This document shows positions 54,697 through 64,000 of a stretch of 64,000 bases of DNA, piece after piece. The position numbers and the translations under genes were made by a program. Under the pieces are notes generated by a model, which was not told the DNA's origin, did not search any database, and saw only the letters and a list, made by a program, of their open reading frames with translations. Origin of the DNA: Sphingomonas yabuuchiae (GTDB lineage Bacteria > Pseudomonadota > Alphaproteobacteria > Sphingomonadales > Sphingomonadaceae). Numbering within the stretch: the first letter of the stretch is position 1; every line of letters begins with the position of its first letter. The stretch covers positions 372,001 through 436,000 of the forward strand of contig NZ_JACHNX010000001.1 in the NCBI RefSeq assembly GCF_014199595.1, given 5' to 3'.

Positions 54697-54893
54697 TTTG
54701 GTCCTTCAACCCCAGAATTCCCGCAAGACCTATGTAGCAAAGGTCAGGCCATTTTTCTGCCCATCGGCCCATCGGTTGATCGCTTGGTTCCATCGATTCA
54801 GCGAAAGTTCCGTCGCATCGCAAAAATTTTCGCTTGGCACCAATTGTCGCTTGACGGGTTTAATATTTTGTGAACTCGCCAAGGAAAAGGGAT

Positions 54894-55496
54894 ATGAAGG
54901 CTCTCGCTTTTGCCGCCCTGCTGGGTGCTACGACGCTGGGTTTCGCCGCACCGGCTCTGGCCGAGGACGGGCCGGGGACCGCCACGGTGGCACAGGCCGC
55001 CGCCGCTCTTGCCCCCAATCGATTCGTCTGGGCCGATCCGCAGATGACGGCGGTCGATCCGATCGCACAGCCGGTGACGGTGGTGGTCAGCATTCCGATG
55101 CAGCGTGCCTATGTCTATCGGGGCGACACGATGGTCGCGGCGGCTGCGGTGTCGACCGGCAAGGACGGCAAGGATACGCCCGTCGGCGTCTTCCCGATCC
55201 TTCAGAAGCGCGAGATGCATCGCAGCAACCTGTATAATGCGGCTCCCATGCCGTTCATGCAGCGCCTGACCTGGGATGGTGTCGCGCTTCATGCGGGCAA
55301 CAATCCCGGTTTCCCCGACTCGCATGGCTGCATCCGGCTGCCTGCGGCCTTTGCGAAGAAGCTGTTTTCGATCACCTCGGTGGGGACGACCGTGATCGTC
55401 ACCGATCAGATGGTGGGGGATCATTTCGATCCGGCACTGTTGCAGACGGAGGCCAGCCAGGCGAACGAGGCACAATTGGCGTCGTTGTCGCGGTGA
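54894..55496 (+). CDS. L,D-transpeptidase, YkuD family
   Basis: This 200-residue protein has a signal peptide (MKALAFAALLGATTLGFAAPALA) and a YkuD domain: VVVSIPMQRAYVYRGDTMVA, TGKDGKDTPVGVFPI and the catalytic HAGNNPGFPDSHGCIRLP with nucleophile Cys. It forms 3-3 peptidoglycan cross-links in the periplasm or links proteins. ATG 54894 follows AAGGAAAAGGG; a GTG at 54870 is in frame but has no signal-peptide fit. The leader 54697-54893 is AT-rich and contains AGCGAAA/TTTCGCT inverted arms. Confidence 0.92.
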   Translation: MKALAFAALLGATTLGFAAPALAEDGPGTATVAQAAAALAPNRFVWADPQMTAVDPIAQPVTVVVSIPMQRAYVYRGDTMVAAAAVSTGKDGKDTPVGVFPILQKREMHRSNLYNAAPMPFMQRLTWDGVALHAGNNPGFPDSHGCIRLPAAFAKKLFSITSVGTTVIVTDQMVGDHFDPALLQTEASQANEAQLASLSR

Positions 55497-55506
55497 GGTT
55501 CGAGCG

Positions 55507-55581
55507 TGGCCTTCGACTACGCTCAGGCTGAATGGGACTTGGTATTAAAGGCCGTTCACGCTGAGCGAAGTCGAAGCGCAC
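55507..55581. repeat. Family C inverted repeat pair
   Basis: TGGCCTTCGACTACGCTCAG(GCTGAATGGG) and GGCCGTTCACGCTGAGCGAA(GTCGAAGCGCACGGG) lie between the convergent L,D-transpeptidase and HAD genes. Slight divergence is present in both arms. Confidence 0.8.
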
Positions 55582-55596
55582 GGGCCAACTGTGCGG

Positions 55597-56256
55597 CTAG
55601 GTCACCAATCCCAATGCCCGAAGCTGCGGCCGAAGCGTCGCTTCGTCGGTGAAGTGCAGCGCGTGAATGCCTAACGCCGCCGCCGCATCGATATTCGCAC
55701 GATTGTCGTCGATAAATACCGCCTGCCCCGGCTCCAGCCCGAATCGGGCGAGCGCGAGGCGATAGATGGCGGGATCGGGCTTCACCAGTTTTTCGTCGCC
55801 CGAAACCACGATGTCGCGGAAGCGATCGAACAGCACCGATTCGCGTGCACGGAAGGGCGGCCAAAATTCATGGCTGAAGTTCGTGATCGCGAACAAGGGC
55901 ACACCCGCCGCATCCAGTTCGGCGACGAGTTCATGCATTCCGGCGATCGGATCGCCGATGCTGTCGCTGAAGCGCGGGCCCCAGGCGGCGATCAATTCCC
56001 GATGCTGCGGGTACAGCACGATCAGCTCCGCCGAGGTGTCGGCGAAGTCGCGGCCCGCATCATGCTGGAAATGCCACTCGGTGGTGACGACATCGCGCAC
56101 AAATGCATCGAGCGCCCGATCGTCTGCGATCAGGCGCCGATACAGGATCCGGGGATCCCAGTCGTAAAGCACACGACCGACGTCGAAGATGACGGCGGTC
56201 GGCCGATCGGCGCGCGTCACGGACTGTTCGTCCGTCACGTTCGATTCGATCGGCAT
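55597..56256 (-). CDS. HAD-family hydrolase (subfamily IA)
   Basis: This 219-residue protein has motif I VIFDVGRVLYDWD, which has Gly at the usual +2 Asp as in YihX-like DxGxV types, motif II LFAITNFSHEFW, motif III Lys in KLVKPDPAIYRLALARFG and motif IV FIDDNRANIDAAAALG. A cap domain of about 80 residues lies between I and II. It should dephosphorylate small sugar phosphates or similar. The start at 56256 was retained; rpmJ is 9 bp upstream on the same strand. Confidence 0.9.
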   Translation of the reverse strand: MPIESNVTDEQSVTRADRPTAVIFDVGRVLYDWDPRILYRRLIADDRALDAFVRDVVTTEWHFQHDAGRDFADTSAELIVLYPQHRELIAAWGPRFSDSIGDPIAGMHELVAELDAAGVPLFAITNFSHEFWPPFRARESVLFDRFRDIVVSGDEKLVKPDPAIYRLALARFGLEPGQAVFIDDNRANIDAAAALGIHALHFTDEATLRPQLRALGLVT

Positions 56257-56265
56257 CAGGGCTGA

Positions 56266-56391
56266 TTAGCCCTGGCGCGCCTTGAAACGACGGTTGGTCT
56301 TGTTGATGACATAGGTGCGGCCGCGACGGCGGATCACGCGGTTGTCCCGGTGACGATCCTTGAGCGACTTCAGGGAATTGCGGATCTTCAT
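56266..56391 (-). CDS. rpmJ: 50S ribosomal protein L36, 41-residue zinc-free type
   Basis: This 41-residue L36 reads [20 protein letters not shown] and [18 protein letters not shown]. It has no cysteines, so it is the non-zinc alternative form (ykgO-like) usual in alphaproteobacteria. In E. coli the zinc form is at the end of the spc operon; here it is separate, 48 kb from that block within the window. ATG 56391 is preceded by GAAGCGAATC and an open frame without conservation. Confidence 0.94.
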   Translation of the reverse strand: MKIRNSLKSLKDRHRDNRVIRRRGRTYVINKTNRRFKARQG

Positions 56392-56575
56392 GATCGATTC
56401 GCTTCTTTTGAACTGGAGGGTGATCTGGAAAGCGTCGCCGCCTAGTGGCAACCGGCGCTTAAGTCAAGGTTCCGGCATGACGGATGGGTCATGATCGCCG
56501 CGCCCTCTTCCGCCGCCGGATCATCCCTCATATGTCATGCGTTGCCCATCCGTAACATCTCAAGGTCTTCGACGC

Positions 56576-57193
56576 ATGAAAGCCCGCTCGCTCCTGATCC
56601 TCGCGGCTGCCGCCGGAACGCTGGTCGCCTGTTCCACCACGGGCGGGCGCCTGCCGCCGACCGAGGTAATCCGCTATCACCTGGGGCAGCCGATCGCGCG
56701 CGGCACCATCCGGGTCGAGCCGCTGTCGGCCACCGGCCCGGCCAGCATCGAGTTCAAGACCTATGCCGCTGCGGTCGAAACCGCGCTGCTGCGCAACGGC
56801 TATTCGCTGGCGCAGGGCGATGCGCAGCCCGACTTCATCGCGACCGTGAACTTCACCCGCGCCAACCGGCTGGGCCCGCCGCGTCCCTCGCCCTTCTCGA
56901 TCGGTCTGGGCGGCGGCAGCTTCTCGGGCGGTCGTGGCGGCGGCGTGGGGCTGGGCGGGGGGCTGAGCTTCCCGATCGGCAAGAGCCAGCCGCAGGAGAT
57001 CATCGGCACCGAATTGTCGGTCCAGATCAAGCGCCGCGTGGACCAGTCGCCTATCTGGGAAGGCAGCGCGCGCAACATCGCGCCGGTTCAGGCCCTCGCC
57101 AAGCTGGACGCGCAGGCGCAGGCCGCCAAGCTCGCCGATGCGCTGTTCACCAAATTCCCCGGCGAATCGGGCCGCACGATCGAGGTGAAGTAA
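56576..57193 (+). CDS. DUF4136 lipoprotein
   Basis: This 205-residue protein has a lipoprotein leader ending LVACSTTG (Cys at about 19) and a DUF4136-like domain: FKTYAAAVETALLRNGYSLA, QPDFIATVNFTRA, a Gly/Ser-rich insert (LGGGSFSGGRGGGVGLGGGL) and QIKRRVDQSPIWEGSARNIA. It is probably in the outer membrane; function unknown. The frame is open from 56537, but the signal sequence begins at ATG 56576. The M14 peptidase gene starts 4 bp after its stop. Confidence 0.88.
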   Translation: MKARSLLILAAAAGTLVACSTTGGRLPPTEVIRYHLGQPIARGTIRVEPLSATGPASIEFKTYAAAVETALLRNGYSLAQGDAQPDFIATVNFTRANRLGPPRPSPFSIGLGGGSFSGGRGGGVGLGGGLSFPIGKSQPQEIIGTELSVQIKRRVDQSPIWEGSARNIAPVQALAKLDAQAQAAKLADALFTKFPGESGRTIEVK

Positions 57194-57197
57194 GGCG

Positions 57198-58304
57198 ATG
57201 ACCCTGACCATCAACGCGTCCTTCGACGGCGGCAATATCCGCGTGGTGGCGATCGAGGGCGACCGGGTCGACCTGGAGATCGTCAAGGACAAGGATTCCG
57301 ACTTTTACCAGTGGTTCTATTTCCGGGTCGGCGGCGCGAAGGGACGGACGCTGACCTTCCGCATCCTGAACGGGGCGGATTCGGCCTTTCCCGATGGCTG
57401 GCCGAATTATCAGGTCCGTGCCTCGACCGACCGGCAGGAATGGCGGATGACGCCGACCCGCTATGCGGGCGGCGTGCTGGAATGGCAGTGGACAGGCGAG
57501 TTGGACGTCGCGTGGTTCGCCTATTTCGAGCCCTATACGATGGAACGTCACCACGATCTGATCGCGCGAATCGCCGCGAAGGGTGTTCATCACGAAGAGA
57601 TCGGCCAGAGCCTGGACGGCCAGCCGATCGACTATTTCCGCCTCGGCTCCGGCCCGAAGCAGGTGTGGCTCTATGCCCGCCAGCATCCGGGCGAATCGAT
57701 GGCCGAATGGTGGATGGAGGGCGCGCTCGACTGGCTGACCGGCCCGGCGGCCGAGTCGCTGCTGGCGGCGGCGACGGTCCATGTCGTGCCCAACATGAAC
57801 CCCGATGGCACGCGACGCGGGCATCTGCGCACCAATGCGGCGGGTGTGAACCTCAACCGCGAATGGCACGACCCGACGCCCGAGCGCAGCCCCGAAGTGC
57901 TGTGCGTGCGCAATCGCATGGACCAGACCGGCGTCGATTTCGCGATCGACGCGCATGGCGACGAGGCGATTCCGGCCAACTTCATCGCCGGGTTCGAGGG
58001 CATCCCGAGCTGGACCGAGGAACATGGCGCCAAATTCTATGAATTCGGCCGCCGCTTGGCTGCGCATACGCCCGATTTCCAGACCCAGATGGGCTATGAG
58101 AAGTCGAGCGCGGGCAATGCCAACCTCGCCATGTCGACCAACCAGCTCGCCGAGCGATTCGGTGCGGTGTCGGTGACGCTGGAAATGCCGTTCAAGGACC
58201 ATGCCCCGAACCCGGACCGCGTCCATGGCTGGTCCGGCGAGCGTTCGGCCAAGCTGGGCGTGTCTTGCCTGGAGGTGCTGTCGGAGATGATCGGGGATAT
58301 CTGA
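57198..58304 (+). CDS. M14-family zinc carboxypeptidase (cytosolic CCP type)
   Basis: This 368-residue protein has an N-terminal M14_N beta-domain (about residues 1-115) and a carboxypeptidase domain. Zinc ligands are in ARQHPGESMAEWW (His, Glu), and the substrate residues in NPDGTRRGHLRTNAAGVNLNR. The third ligand is in AIDAHGDE and the catalytic Glu in VTLEMPFKD. It resembles cytosolic carboxypeptidase-like M14 enzymes; no signal peptide is present. It is likely co-transcribed with the lipoprotein. Confidence 0.92.
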   Translation: MTLTINASFDGGNIRVVAIEGDRVDLEIVKDKDSDFYQWFYFRVGGAKGRTLTFRILNGADSAFPDGWPNYQVRASTDRQEWRMTPTRYAGGVLEWQWTGELDVAWFAYFEPYTMERHHDLIARIAAKGVHHEEIGQSLDGQPIDYFRLGSGPKQVWLYARQHPGESMAEWWMEGALDWLTGPAAESLLAAATVHVVPNMNPDGTRRGHLRTNAAGVNLNREWHDPTPERSPEVLCVRNRMDQTGVDFAIDAHGDEAIPANFIAGFEGIPSWTEEHGAKFYEFGRRLAAHTPDFQTQMGYEKSSAGNANLAMSTNQLAERFGAVSVTLEMPFKDHAPNPDRVHGWSGERSAKLGVSCLEVLSEMIGDI

Positions 58305-58341
58305 TCGGGGTTTTGGGGAGCCCTTGCGATAGGGCTCCCCT

Positions 58342-58432
58342 TGGCCTTCGACTTCGCTCAGGCTGAACGGCGGTTGGGGCAAAAATGTAAACCCCCTCGC
58401 TCCGTTCAGCCTGAGCGAAGTCGAAGGCCACG
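58342..58432. repeat. Family C inverted repeat pair, canonical copy
   Basis: TTGGCCTTCGACTTCGCTCA(GGCTGAACGG) and CCGTTCAGCCTGAGCGAAGT(CGAAGGCCACG) are perfect complements across about 34 bp. The copy lies between the convergent M14-peptidase and phosphomannomutase genes. Confidence 0.9.
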
Positions 58433-58449
58433 TCCCGAGCCTCGCCAAA

Positions 58450-59838
58450 TTACCGGCGTACCCCCTGCGCCGCCAGATAGCCGTCCAACTCCGCCAAGAC
58501 CCGCTCCAGTCCGGCTCTATCCCCGGCCTCGGCGCGCACCGTCAGCGCGGCCTGCGTATTGGACGCCCGTAGCAGCCACCAGCCGTCCGCCGTCCGCACC
58601 CGGACTCCATCGGTATCGTTGACCTCGGCCCCATCCCGAGCCAGCGCCGCCGCCACCCGGTTCACGATGGCGAACTTGTCCGCCTCGGCCACCGCGATCC
58701 GCGTTTCGGGAATATCGACCATCAGGGGCATCGCGCCGCGCAGTTCGGTCATCGAACGACCCGCCAAATGGACGCTGCGGATCAGGCGGATCGCCGCATA
58801 ATGGGCATCGTCGAATCCATACCATTCGCCCGCGAAGAACATATGCCCCGACATCTCGCCGCCCAGCGGGGCTGCGGTTTCCAGCATCTTGGTCTTCATC
58901 AGGCTGTGGCCGGTCTTCCACATGACCGGCCGTCCGCCCAGGCCTTCGATATGGTCGAACAGCGCCTGGCTGGCCTTCACGTCCGCGACGATCGGGGCGC
59001 CCGGATGCTCGGTCAGGGCAGGGCCCGCCAGCAGCATCAAAATCTGGTCGCCCCAGATCACCCGTCCCTGTCCGTCGATCGCGCCGATCCGGTCACCATC
59101 GCCGTCGAAAGCGAATCCGAAATCGAGGCGTCTGTCCGCCACGAGTCGCTTCAGCGCGTCTAGATTGGCCTCGACCGTCGGATCGGGGTGATGATGCGGG
59201 AAATGACCATCCACATCGGTGAACAGCGTATGATGCTCACCCGGCAAGCGCTGGACCAGCTTTTCGATGACGGGGCCCGCCGCGCCGCTGCCGCAATCCC
59301 AGCCGATGCGGTATTCACCGCCCGCATAACCGGCCAGCAGCCGGTCGACATAGGCGTCGAGGATATCGACCTGCTCGACGCTCCCCGCACCCTGGGTCCA
59401 GTCGCGCGTCGCCGCCATGCGCGCCAGGTCCTGAACGTCCTCGCCGAAAAAGGGGCGATGGCGCAGCACCATCTTGAAGCCGTTGTCGTCGCGGGGATTA
59501 TGGCTGCCCGTTACCTGTACGGCGCCGTCCACCCCTAAAGTCGCTTCGGCGAAATAGACCATCGGCGTGGGGCCCAGGCCGATCCGTACGACATCGACGC
59601 CGCTGTCGGTCAGCCCGTCGACCAGCGCGGCCTCCAACATGGGGGAACTCAGCCGCCCGTCGCGCCCGACGACGACGCGGGTGCCGCCCGCCCGCCGTAC
59701 CCGTGTGGCGAAGCCGCGCCCGACCGCATAGGCCGCGCCCTCGTCCAGCGTCTCGGGCACGGTGCCGCGCACGTCATATTCGCGGCAGGCGCTCGGGTGG
59801 ATCGCGGCGATTCGCTCGGTCCCAGGATCAGGCGTCAC
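58450..59838 (-). CDS. Phosphomannomutase/phosphoglucomutase
   Basis: This 462-residue alpha-D-phosphohexomutase has the phosphoserine loop QVTGSHNPRDDNGFKMV (near residue 105), the metal-binding loop FAFDGDGDRIGAIDG and the sugar-binding GGEMSGHMFFAGEWYG. The C-terminal phosphate-binding region has RASNTQAALTVRAE. It interconverts mannose and glucose 1-/6-phosphates for GDP-mannose, LPS or exopolysaccharide precursors, like AlgC/ManB. The start is GTG 59838, overlapping the J-domain gene by 11 bp. Confidence 0.94.
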   Translation of the reverse strand: MTPDPGTERIAAIHPSACREYDVRGTVPETLDEGAAYAVGRGFATRVRRAGGTRVVVGRDGRLSSPMLEAALVDGLTDSGVDVVRIGLGPTPMVYFAEATLGVDGAVQVTGSHNPRDDNGFKMVLRHRPFFGEDVQDLARMAATRDWTQGAGSVEQVDILDAYVDRLLAGYAGGEYRIGWDCGSGAAGPVIEKLVQRLPGEHHTLFTDVDGHFPHHHPDPTVEANLDALKRLVADRRLDFGFAFDGDGDRIGAIDGQGRVIWGDQILMLLAGPALTEHPGAPIVADVKASQALFDHIEGLGGRPVMWKTGHSLMKTKMLETAAPLGGEMSGHMFFAGEWYGFDDAHYAAIRLIRSVHLAGRSMTELRGAMPLMVDIPETRIAVAEADKFAIVNRVAAALARDGAEVNDTDGVRVRTADGWWLLRASNTQAALTVRAEAGDRAGLERVLAELDGYLAAQGVRR

Positions 59839-60097
59839 GGCGCGCCAGCAACAGGTCGCGCGCGGCGTTCACCCGCCGCGTCAGGTCGGCCGAGCCGCCG
59901 CGATCGGGATGGACCTGCCCGATCAGGCGACGATGCGCCTGGCGGATCGCCTCGGCATCCGCGCCCGGCGGCAGGTCCAGGATCGCCAGCGCGTCCGCCT
60001 CGTCACGCGGCAGCCGGGGCGCGAGTTTCGGCTTGGTCGGGCGTGGCATGTAACGCCACACCAGCCAGATGACCGCCAGCGCGATTAGCCATTTCAT
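59828..60097 (-). CDS. Membrane-anchored short J-domain protein
   Basis: This 89-residue protein has an N-terminal membrane helix (MKWLIALAVIWLVWRYM), a short linker and a J-domain. The HPD motif is in RRLIGQVHPDRGGSADLTRR, preceded by ALAILDLPPGADAEAIRQAH. The layout matches TIM14/Pam18-like or DjlA-like membrane J-proteins that stimulate DnaK ATPase. It lies 10 bp after mipZ on the same strand and overlaps the phosphomannomutase gene. Confidence 0.9.
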   Translation of the reverse strand: MKWLIALAVIWLVWRYMPRPTKPKLAPRLPRDEADALAILDLPPGADAEAIRQAHRRLIGQVHPDRGGSADLTRRVNAARDLLLARRDA

Positions 60098-60107
60098 GCG
60101 GCCCCCA

Positions 60108-60923
60108 TCATGCGGCGGCGTCTGCCTCTTTGGCTCCAGCGTCCGCTCCGCCTTCGGGCAGTTGCAGCGCGGCCATCATCTCGCGCAGTTCCTGACGCGC
60201 GGCGACATGGCCCAGGCCCATTGCGCCGAATTCCTTGGCATCGATCATGGTCAGGCCGTTGGGGAACATCTCACGATAGATGACGCGCTCGCCCAAGCCG
60301 GGGATCACGCGAAAGCCGACGCGGCGCGACAGGTCGGTCAGCGCATCCGACACGCGGCGCATGTTGCGCGCCTCGATATGCTGCAATCTGTTGCGCAGCA
60401 CGACCCAGTCGATGGTGGTGCCGTCGGCGCGCGCCCGCTGCTTGCGCGCATCCCAGATCAGCTCCGAATAGAAGCTGGGACGCGTGACCTGGAACGTCTC
60501 CGGGTCGACCTGTCCGATCAGGTCGAAGTCGACGAAACTGTCGTTCATCGGCGTGACCAGCGTGTTGGACAGGGCCGCCGCCGTCCGCGCGAAATGATCG
60601 TCGCGCCCCGGTGTGTCGACGATCAGGAAATCGGCATCCTGCGACAGACCGAACCAGAGTTCCTCGAACCCTTCCTCGGTCTGGCTGGTATGAGTCGCAT
60701 GGGCCGGCATGGGCAGCTTGTGCCCGGTGCGCTTGATCGTTTCGGCCCGATTGTCGAGATAGCGGCCCACCGTCCGCTGGCGATGATCCAGATCGAGGCA
60801 CGCTACGCGTGCGCCCTTGGCGGCCAGCGCGATCGCCACATGAACCGCCGTCGTCGATTTGCCTGTGCCACCTTTTTCATTGGCAAAGACAATCACGTGC
60901 GTTGAAGATAGCCGTTCCGGCAA
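60108..60923 (-). CDS. mipZ: Division-plane positioning ATPase MipZ
   Basis: This 271-residue ParA/MinD-type ATPase is close to Caulobacter MipZ. The deviant Walker A is FANEKGGTGKSTTAVHVAIA (signature Lys17, Lys22), then VACLDLDHRQRTVGRYL, Walker B LIVDTPGRDD and TPMNDSFVDFDLIGQVDPET. MipZ forms gradients from the ParB-marked poles and inhibits FtsZ near them. The start is TTG 60923, placed by AAGGAAG 7 bp upstream; a GTG at 60896 would remove the first nine residues. It is divergent from panC. Confidence 0.92.
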   Translation of the reverse strand: MPERLSSTHVIVFANEKGGTGKSTTAVHVAIALAAKGARVACLDLDHRQRTVGRYLDNRAETIKRTGHKLPMPAHATHTSQTEEGFEELWFGLSQDADFLIVDTPGRDDHFARTAAALSNTLVTPMNDSFVDFDLIGQVDPETFQVTRPSFYSELIWDARKQRARADGTTIDWVVLRNRLQHIEARNMRRVSDALTDLSRRVGFRVIPGLGERVIYREMFPNGLTMIDAKEFGAMGLGHVAARQELREMMAALQLPEGGADAGAKEADAAA

Positions 60924-60998
60924 CTCGTCGCTTCCTTATTGATCCCCGTTGCCACCCTACATAGAAGCCCTCGGCGTGGGGAACGAGGGGTAAAATCA

Positions 60999-61844
60999 GT
61001 GCAAGTCATTCGGGATCGCGAAGCCTTGGTAGAGGCACTCGCCGCGTTGCGTGCCGAGGGCGCGCGCGTGGCGCTGGTGCCGACCATGGGCGCGCTCCAC
61101 GCCGGGCATATCGCGCTCGTCGAAGCGGCGAAGCGGCCGGGCACCAAGGTCGTGGCGTCGATCTTCGTGAACCCCAAGCAGTTCGGCGCGGGCGAGGATC
61201 TGGGCCGTTATCCCCGGCGCGAACAGTCCGACATCCGCATGCTGACCGAGGCGGGCTGCGACCTGTTGTGGATGCCCGGCGTCGAGGTGATGTATCCCGA
61301 GGGCCATGCGACCTCGATCCGCGTCGACGGCGTCAGCGAAGGGCTGGAGGGTGCATCGCGCCCGGGCCATTTCGACGGGGTCGCGACGGTCGTCGCCAAG
61401 CTGTTCAACCAGGTCGGCCCCGACGCGGCCTATTTCGGCGAGAAGGATTTCCAGCAGCTGGCGGTGATCCGCCGCATGGTCGCCGACCTCGACTTCCCCA
61501 TCGACGTGGTCGGCGTGCCGACCCAGCGCGACGATGACGGCCTCGCGCTCTCGTCGCGCAACATCTATCTCGACGAGGAACAGCGAGCCAAGGCGGTTGC
61601 GCTGCCGCGCGCGCTGGGTGTCGCGGCCCGGGCCATCGGGCGGGGCGAGGACGCAGCGACCGTTTTGGGCGATGCCCGCGCGACCCTGACCGCCGCCGGG
61701 TTCGAAGTGGATTATGTCGAGCTGGTCGACGCGATAACACTTTCACTCGATTGCACCGTAGAGCGCCCGCGCCGTCTGGTGGCCGCTGCCCGTATGGGAT
61801 CGACCAGACTGATCGATAATATCGCCGTCACCGACCTGTCATGA
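60999..61844 (+). CDS. panC: Pantothenate synthetase
   Basis: It joins pantoate and beta-alanine with ATP. The 281-residue protein has VPTMGALHAGHIALVEAAK (the HxGH nucleotide site), SIFVNPKQFGAGEDLGRYPR, RPGHFDGVATVVAKLFN, AAYFGEKDFQQLAVIRRMV and DGLALSSRNIYLDEEQR (KMSKS-like). The start is GTG 60999, placed by GAGGGG 8 bp upstream; upstream in-frame codons lie in the divergent leader. Length is normal. Confidence 0.97.
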   Translation: MQVIRDREALVEALAALRAEGARVALVPTMGALHAGHIALVEAAKRPGTKVVASIFVNPKQFGAGEDLGRYPRREQSDIRMLTEAGCDLLWMPGVEVMYPEGHATSIRVDGVSEGLEGASRPGHFDGVATVVAKLFNQVGPDAAYFGEKDFQQLAVIRRMVADLDFPIDVVGVPTQRDDDGLALSSRNIYLDEEQRAKAVALPRALGVAARAIGRGEDAATVLGDARATLTAAGFEVDYVELVDAITLSLDCTVERPRRLVAAARMGSTRLIDNIAVTDLS

Positions 61845-61919
61845 GTTAACCAATTTGTGACCGTTATGGCCATACACCCAGTGTCGGACGCAGAGGGGGT
61901 CCGAACAGAGGGGCAGGAT

Positions 61920-62225
61920 ATGGCCAATAGCAGCAAATCCGCACAATTCCTGATGGAAAGCCGGTTCGCCGATCAGGTGGCGACCGACGATGGTGCGACG
62001 ATGTACGACCTGGGGGTCGCCTATTCGACCGGCTCGGGGGGCAAGCGCCTGGACCTGGTCGAGGCGCACAAATGGTTCAACCTGGCCGCGGTCGCGGGCT
62101 TCCTGCCGGCGCAGATCGCCCGCGCCGAAGTGGCGGGCGACATGACCGCGCGCGAGATCGCCGAGGCTCAGCGCCAGGCGCGTGCTTTCCTGTACGGCAA
62201 CATGCCACAGATGCGCGCGGCCTGA
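61920..62225 (+). CDS. Sel1-repeat-like small protein
   Basis: This 101-residue soluble protein has MESRFADQVATDDGATMYDLG, then one Sel1/TPR-like unit AYSTGSGGKRLDLVEAHKWFNLAAVAGF and a helical tail with EIAEAQRQARAFLYG. Sel1 units mediate protein contacts. ATG 61920 is preceded by AGAGGGGCAGGAT. The gene follows panC by 75 bp and is followed by a small membrane-protein gene after 56 bp. Function unknown; similar proteins occur in other alphaproteobacteria (family recollection). Confidence 0.85.
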   Translation: MANSSKSAQFLMESRFADQVATDDGATMYDLGVAYSTGSGGKRLDLVEAHKWFNLAAVAGFLPAQIARAEVAGDMTAREIAEAQRQARAFLYGNMPQMRAA

Positions 62226-62281
62226 CACCACGCTAACGCAGCATGGCCATTGGTGGTCGTGATGACGGGATGTGTGGGATA

Positions 62282-62536
62282 ATGACGGAACAAGGCGTGA
62301 GCGATGGCAAGGTGACCGTCAGCTTTTGGCGTCTCGCCGTTCACCTTGTGGTCACGATAGCCGTCAGCCTGTCCGTAACGATCATGCTCGAACGCTATGC
62401 TGGCTTGCCGCGCTGGATGGTGGCCAATAGCTCCCGTGGCCGGTCTCTGGCCGGAATCATCGGATTGGCCGTCGCGCTGCTCTTTCGTCGAGGTTTCGCC
62501 AAGCTCTTGCCGTTGGTGGAGCAGACGAACTCCTGA
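62282..62536 (+). CDS. Small two-helix membrane protein
   Basis: This 84-residue protein has helix 1 at about residues 14-34 (FWRLAVHLVVTIAVSLSVTI) and helix 2 at about 54-68 (SLAGIIGLAVALLF), followed by a basic segment RRGFAKLL. ATG 62282 was chosen; in-frame ATGs at 62270 and 62243 are possible. No family was recognised. It lies between the Sel1 gene and topA; the 161-bp gap after it has two GC-rich hairpins without T-tracts. Confidence 0.6.
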   Translation: MTEQGVSDGKVTVSFWRLAVHLVVTIAVSLSVTIMLERYAGLPRWMVANSSRGRSLAGIIGLAVALLFRRGFAKLLPLVEQTNS

Positions 62537-62697
62537 GGCGCGACATATATCGGGCGTTGAGACTGCCCTTGATATGTCAACCGCCACCAGGGTTGGTGAA
62601 AAGCGCCGGATAGACGCGGCCTGGAACCGGCGGACCGCCGCGCGCTGATCCGCCCGAACGGGGCGGGTCGGGATCAGCTCACGGGATCATATTCGAC

Positions 62698-64000
<1,303 letters not shown>

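Overview
This is a GC-rich chromosomal window that reads as an alphaproteobacterium of the Sphingomonadales (Sphingomonas-like). The indications are the S10/spc ribosomal gene order leading into secY and adk, a MipZ-type division-positioning ATPase instead of a Min system, a 41-residue L36, an alphaproteobacterial SspB, frequent GTG/TTG starts with GTGA/ATGA stop-start overlaps, and a gene-transfer-agent-type holin. The taxonomic call is inference from gene content; no 16S gene is present.

Layout. 1-8.4 kb: end of the S10 operon (rpsC-rplP-rpmC-rpsQ), the spc operon (rplN to rplO), secY and adk, with terminator-like hairpins at the rpsQ/rplN, rpmD/rplO, rplO/secY and post-adk junctions. 8.7-13.4 kb: xerC-like recombinase, DedA protein, lepB-rnc, era and a small glycine-zipper protein. 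13.4-17.3 kb: queG, an ABC-2 exporter pair and a Tat/lipobox MsrB. 17.4-25.5 kb: CHAP protein, M1 aminopeptidase, HIRAN protein, a LysE/lipoprotein/EI24 operon, a PfkB-family sugar/adenosine kinase and an amino-acid permease. 25.8-29.7 kb: HIT protein, hisE, a 51-residue membrane protein and hisBHAF with stop-start overlaps. 29.8-38.2 kb: sspB, an S9 peptidase coupled to a GH2 beta-galactosidase, a MerC-like protein, an acid phosphatase and a ROK fructokinase. 38.3-45.4 kb: an endolysin/holin pair followed by a double retropepsin-PDZ protein, a CpaF ATPase, a membrane trypsin-like protease and a TPR metalloprotease. 45.6-47.7 kb: infA-maf-RNase E/G-yacG-tRNA-Phe. 47.8-53.8 kb: S9 peptidase, thiL, nusB, an AAC(6')-like acetyltransferase, hisD and hisG. 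53.9-60.9 kb: two divergent L,D-transpeptidases of different families, HAD phosphatase, rpmJ, DUF4136 lipoprotein, M14 peptidase, phosphomannomutase, J-domain protein and mipZ. 61-64 kb: panC, a Sel1 protein, a small membrane protein and the 3' part of topA.

Most of the window is housekeeping. Histidine biosynthesis is split between two clusters (hisBHAF plus hisE, and hisGD). Translation and RNA genes are grouped in two places. Three families of short palindromic intergenic repeats recur through the window, and one copy carries a 64-bp element predicted to fold as a perfect three-way junction. The most unusual coding neighbourhood is the free-standing lysis pair next to proteases and a pilus/secretion-type ATPase. 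No CRISPR array, complete prophage or intact insertion sequence was seen.
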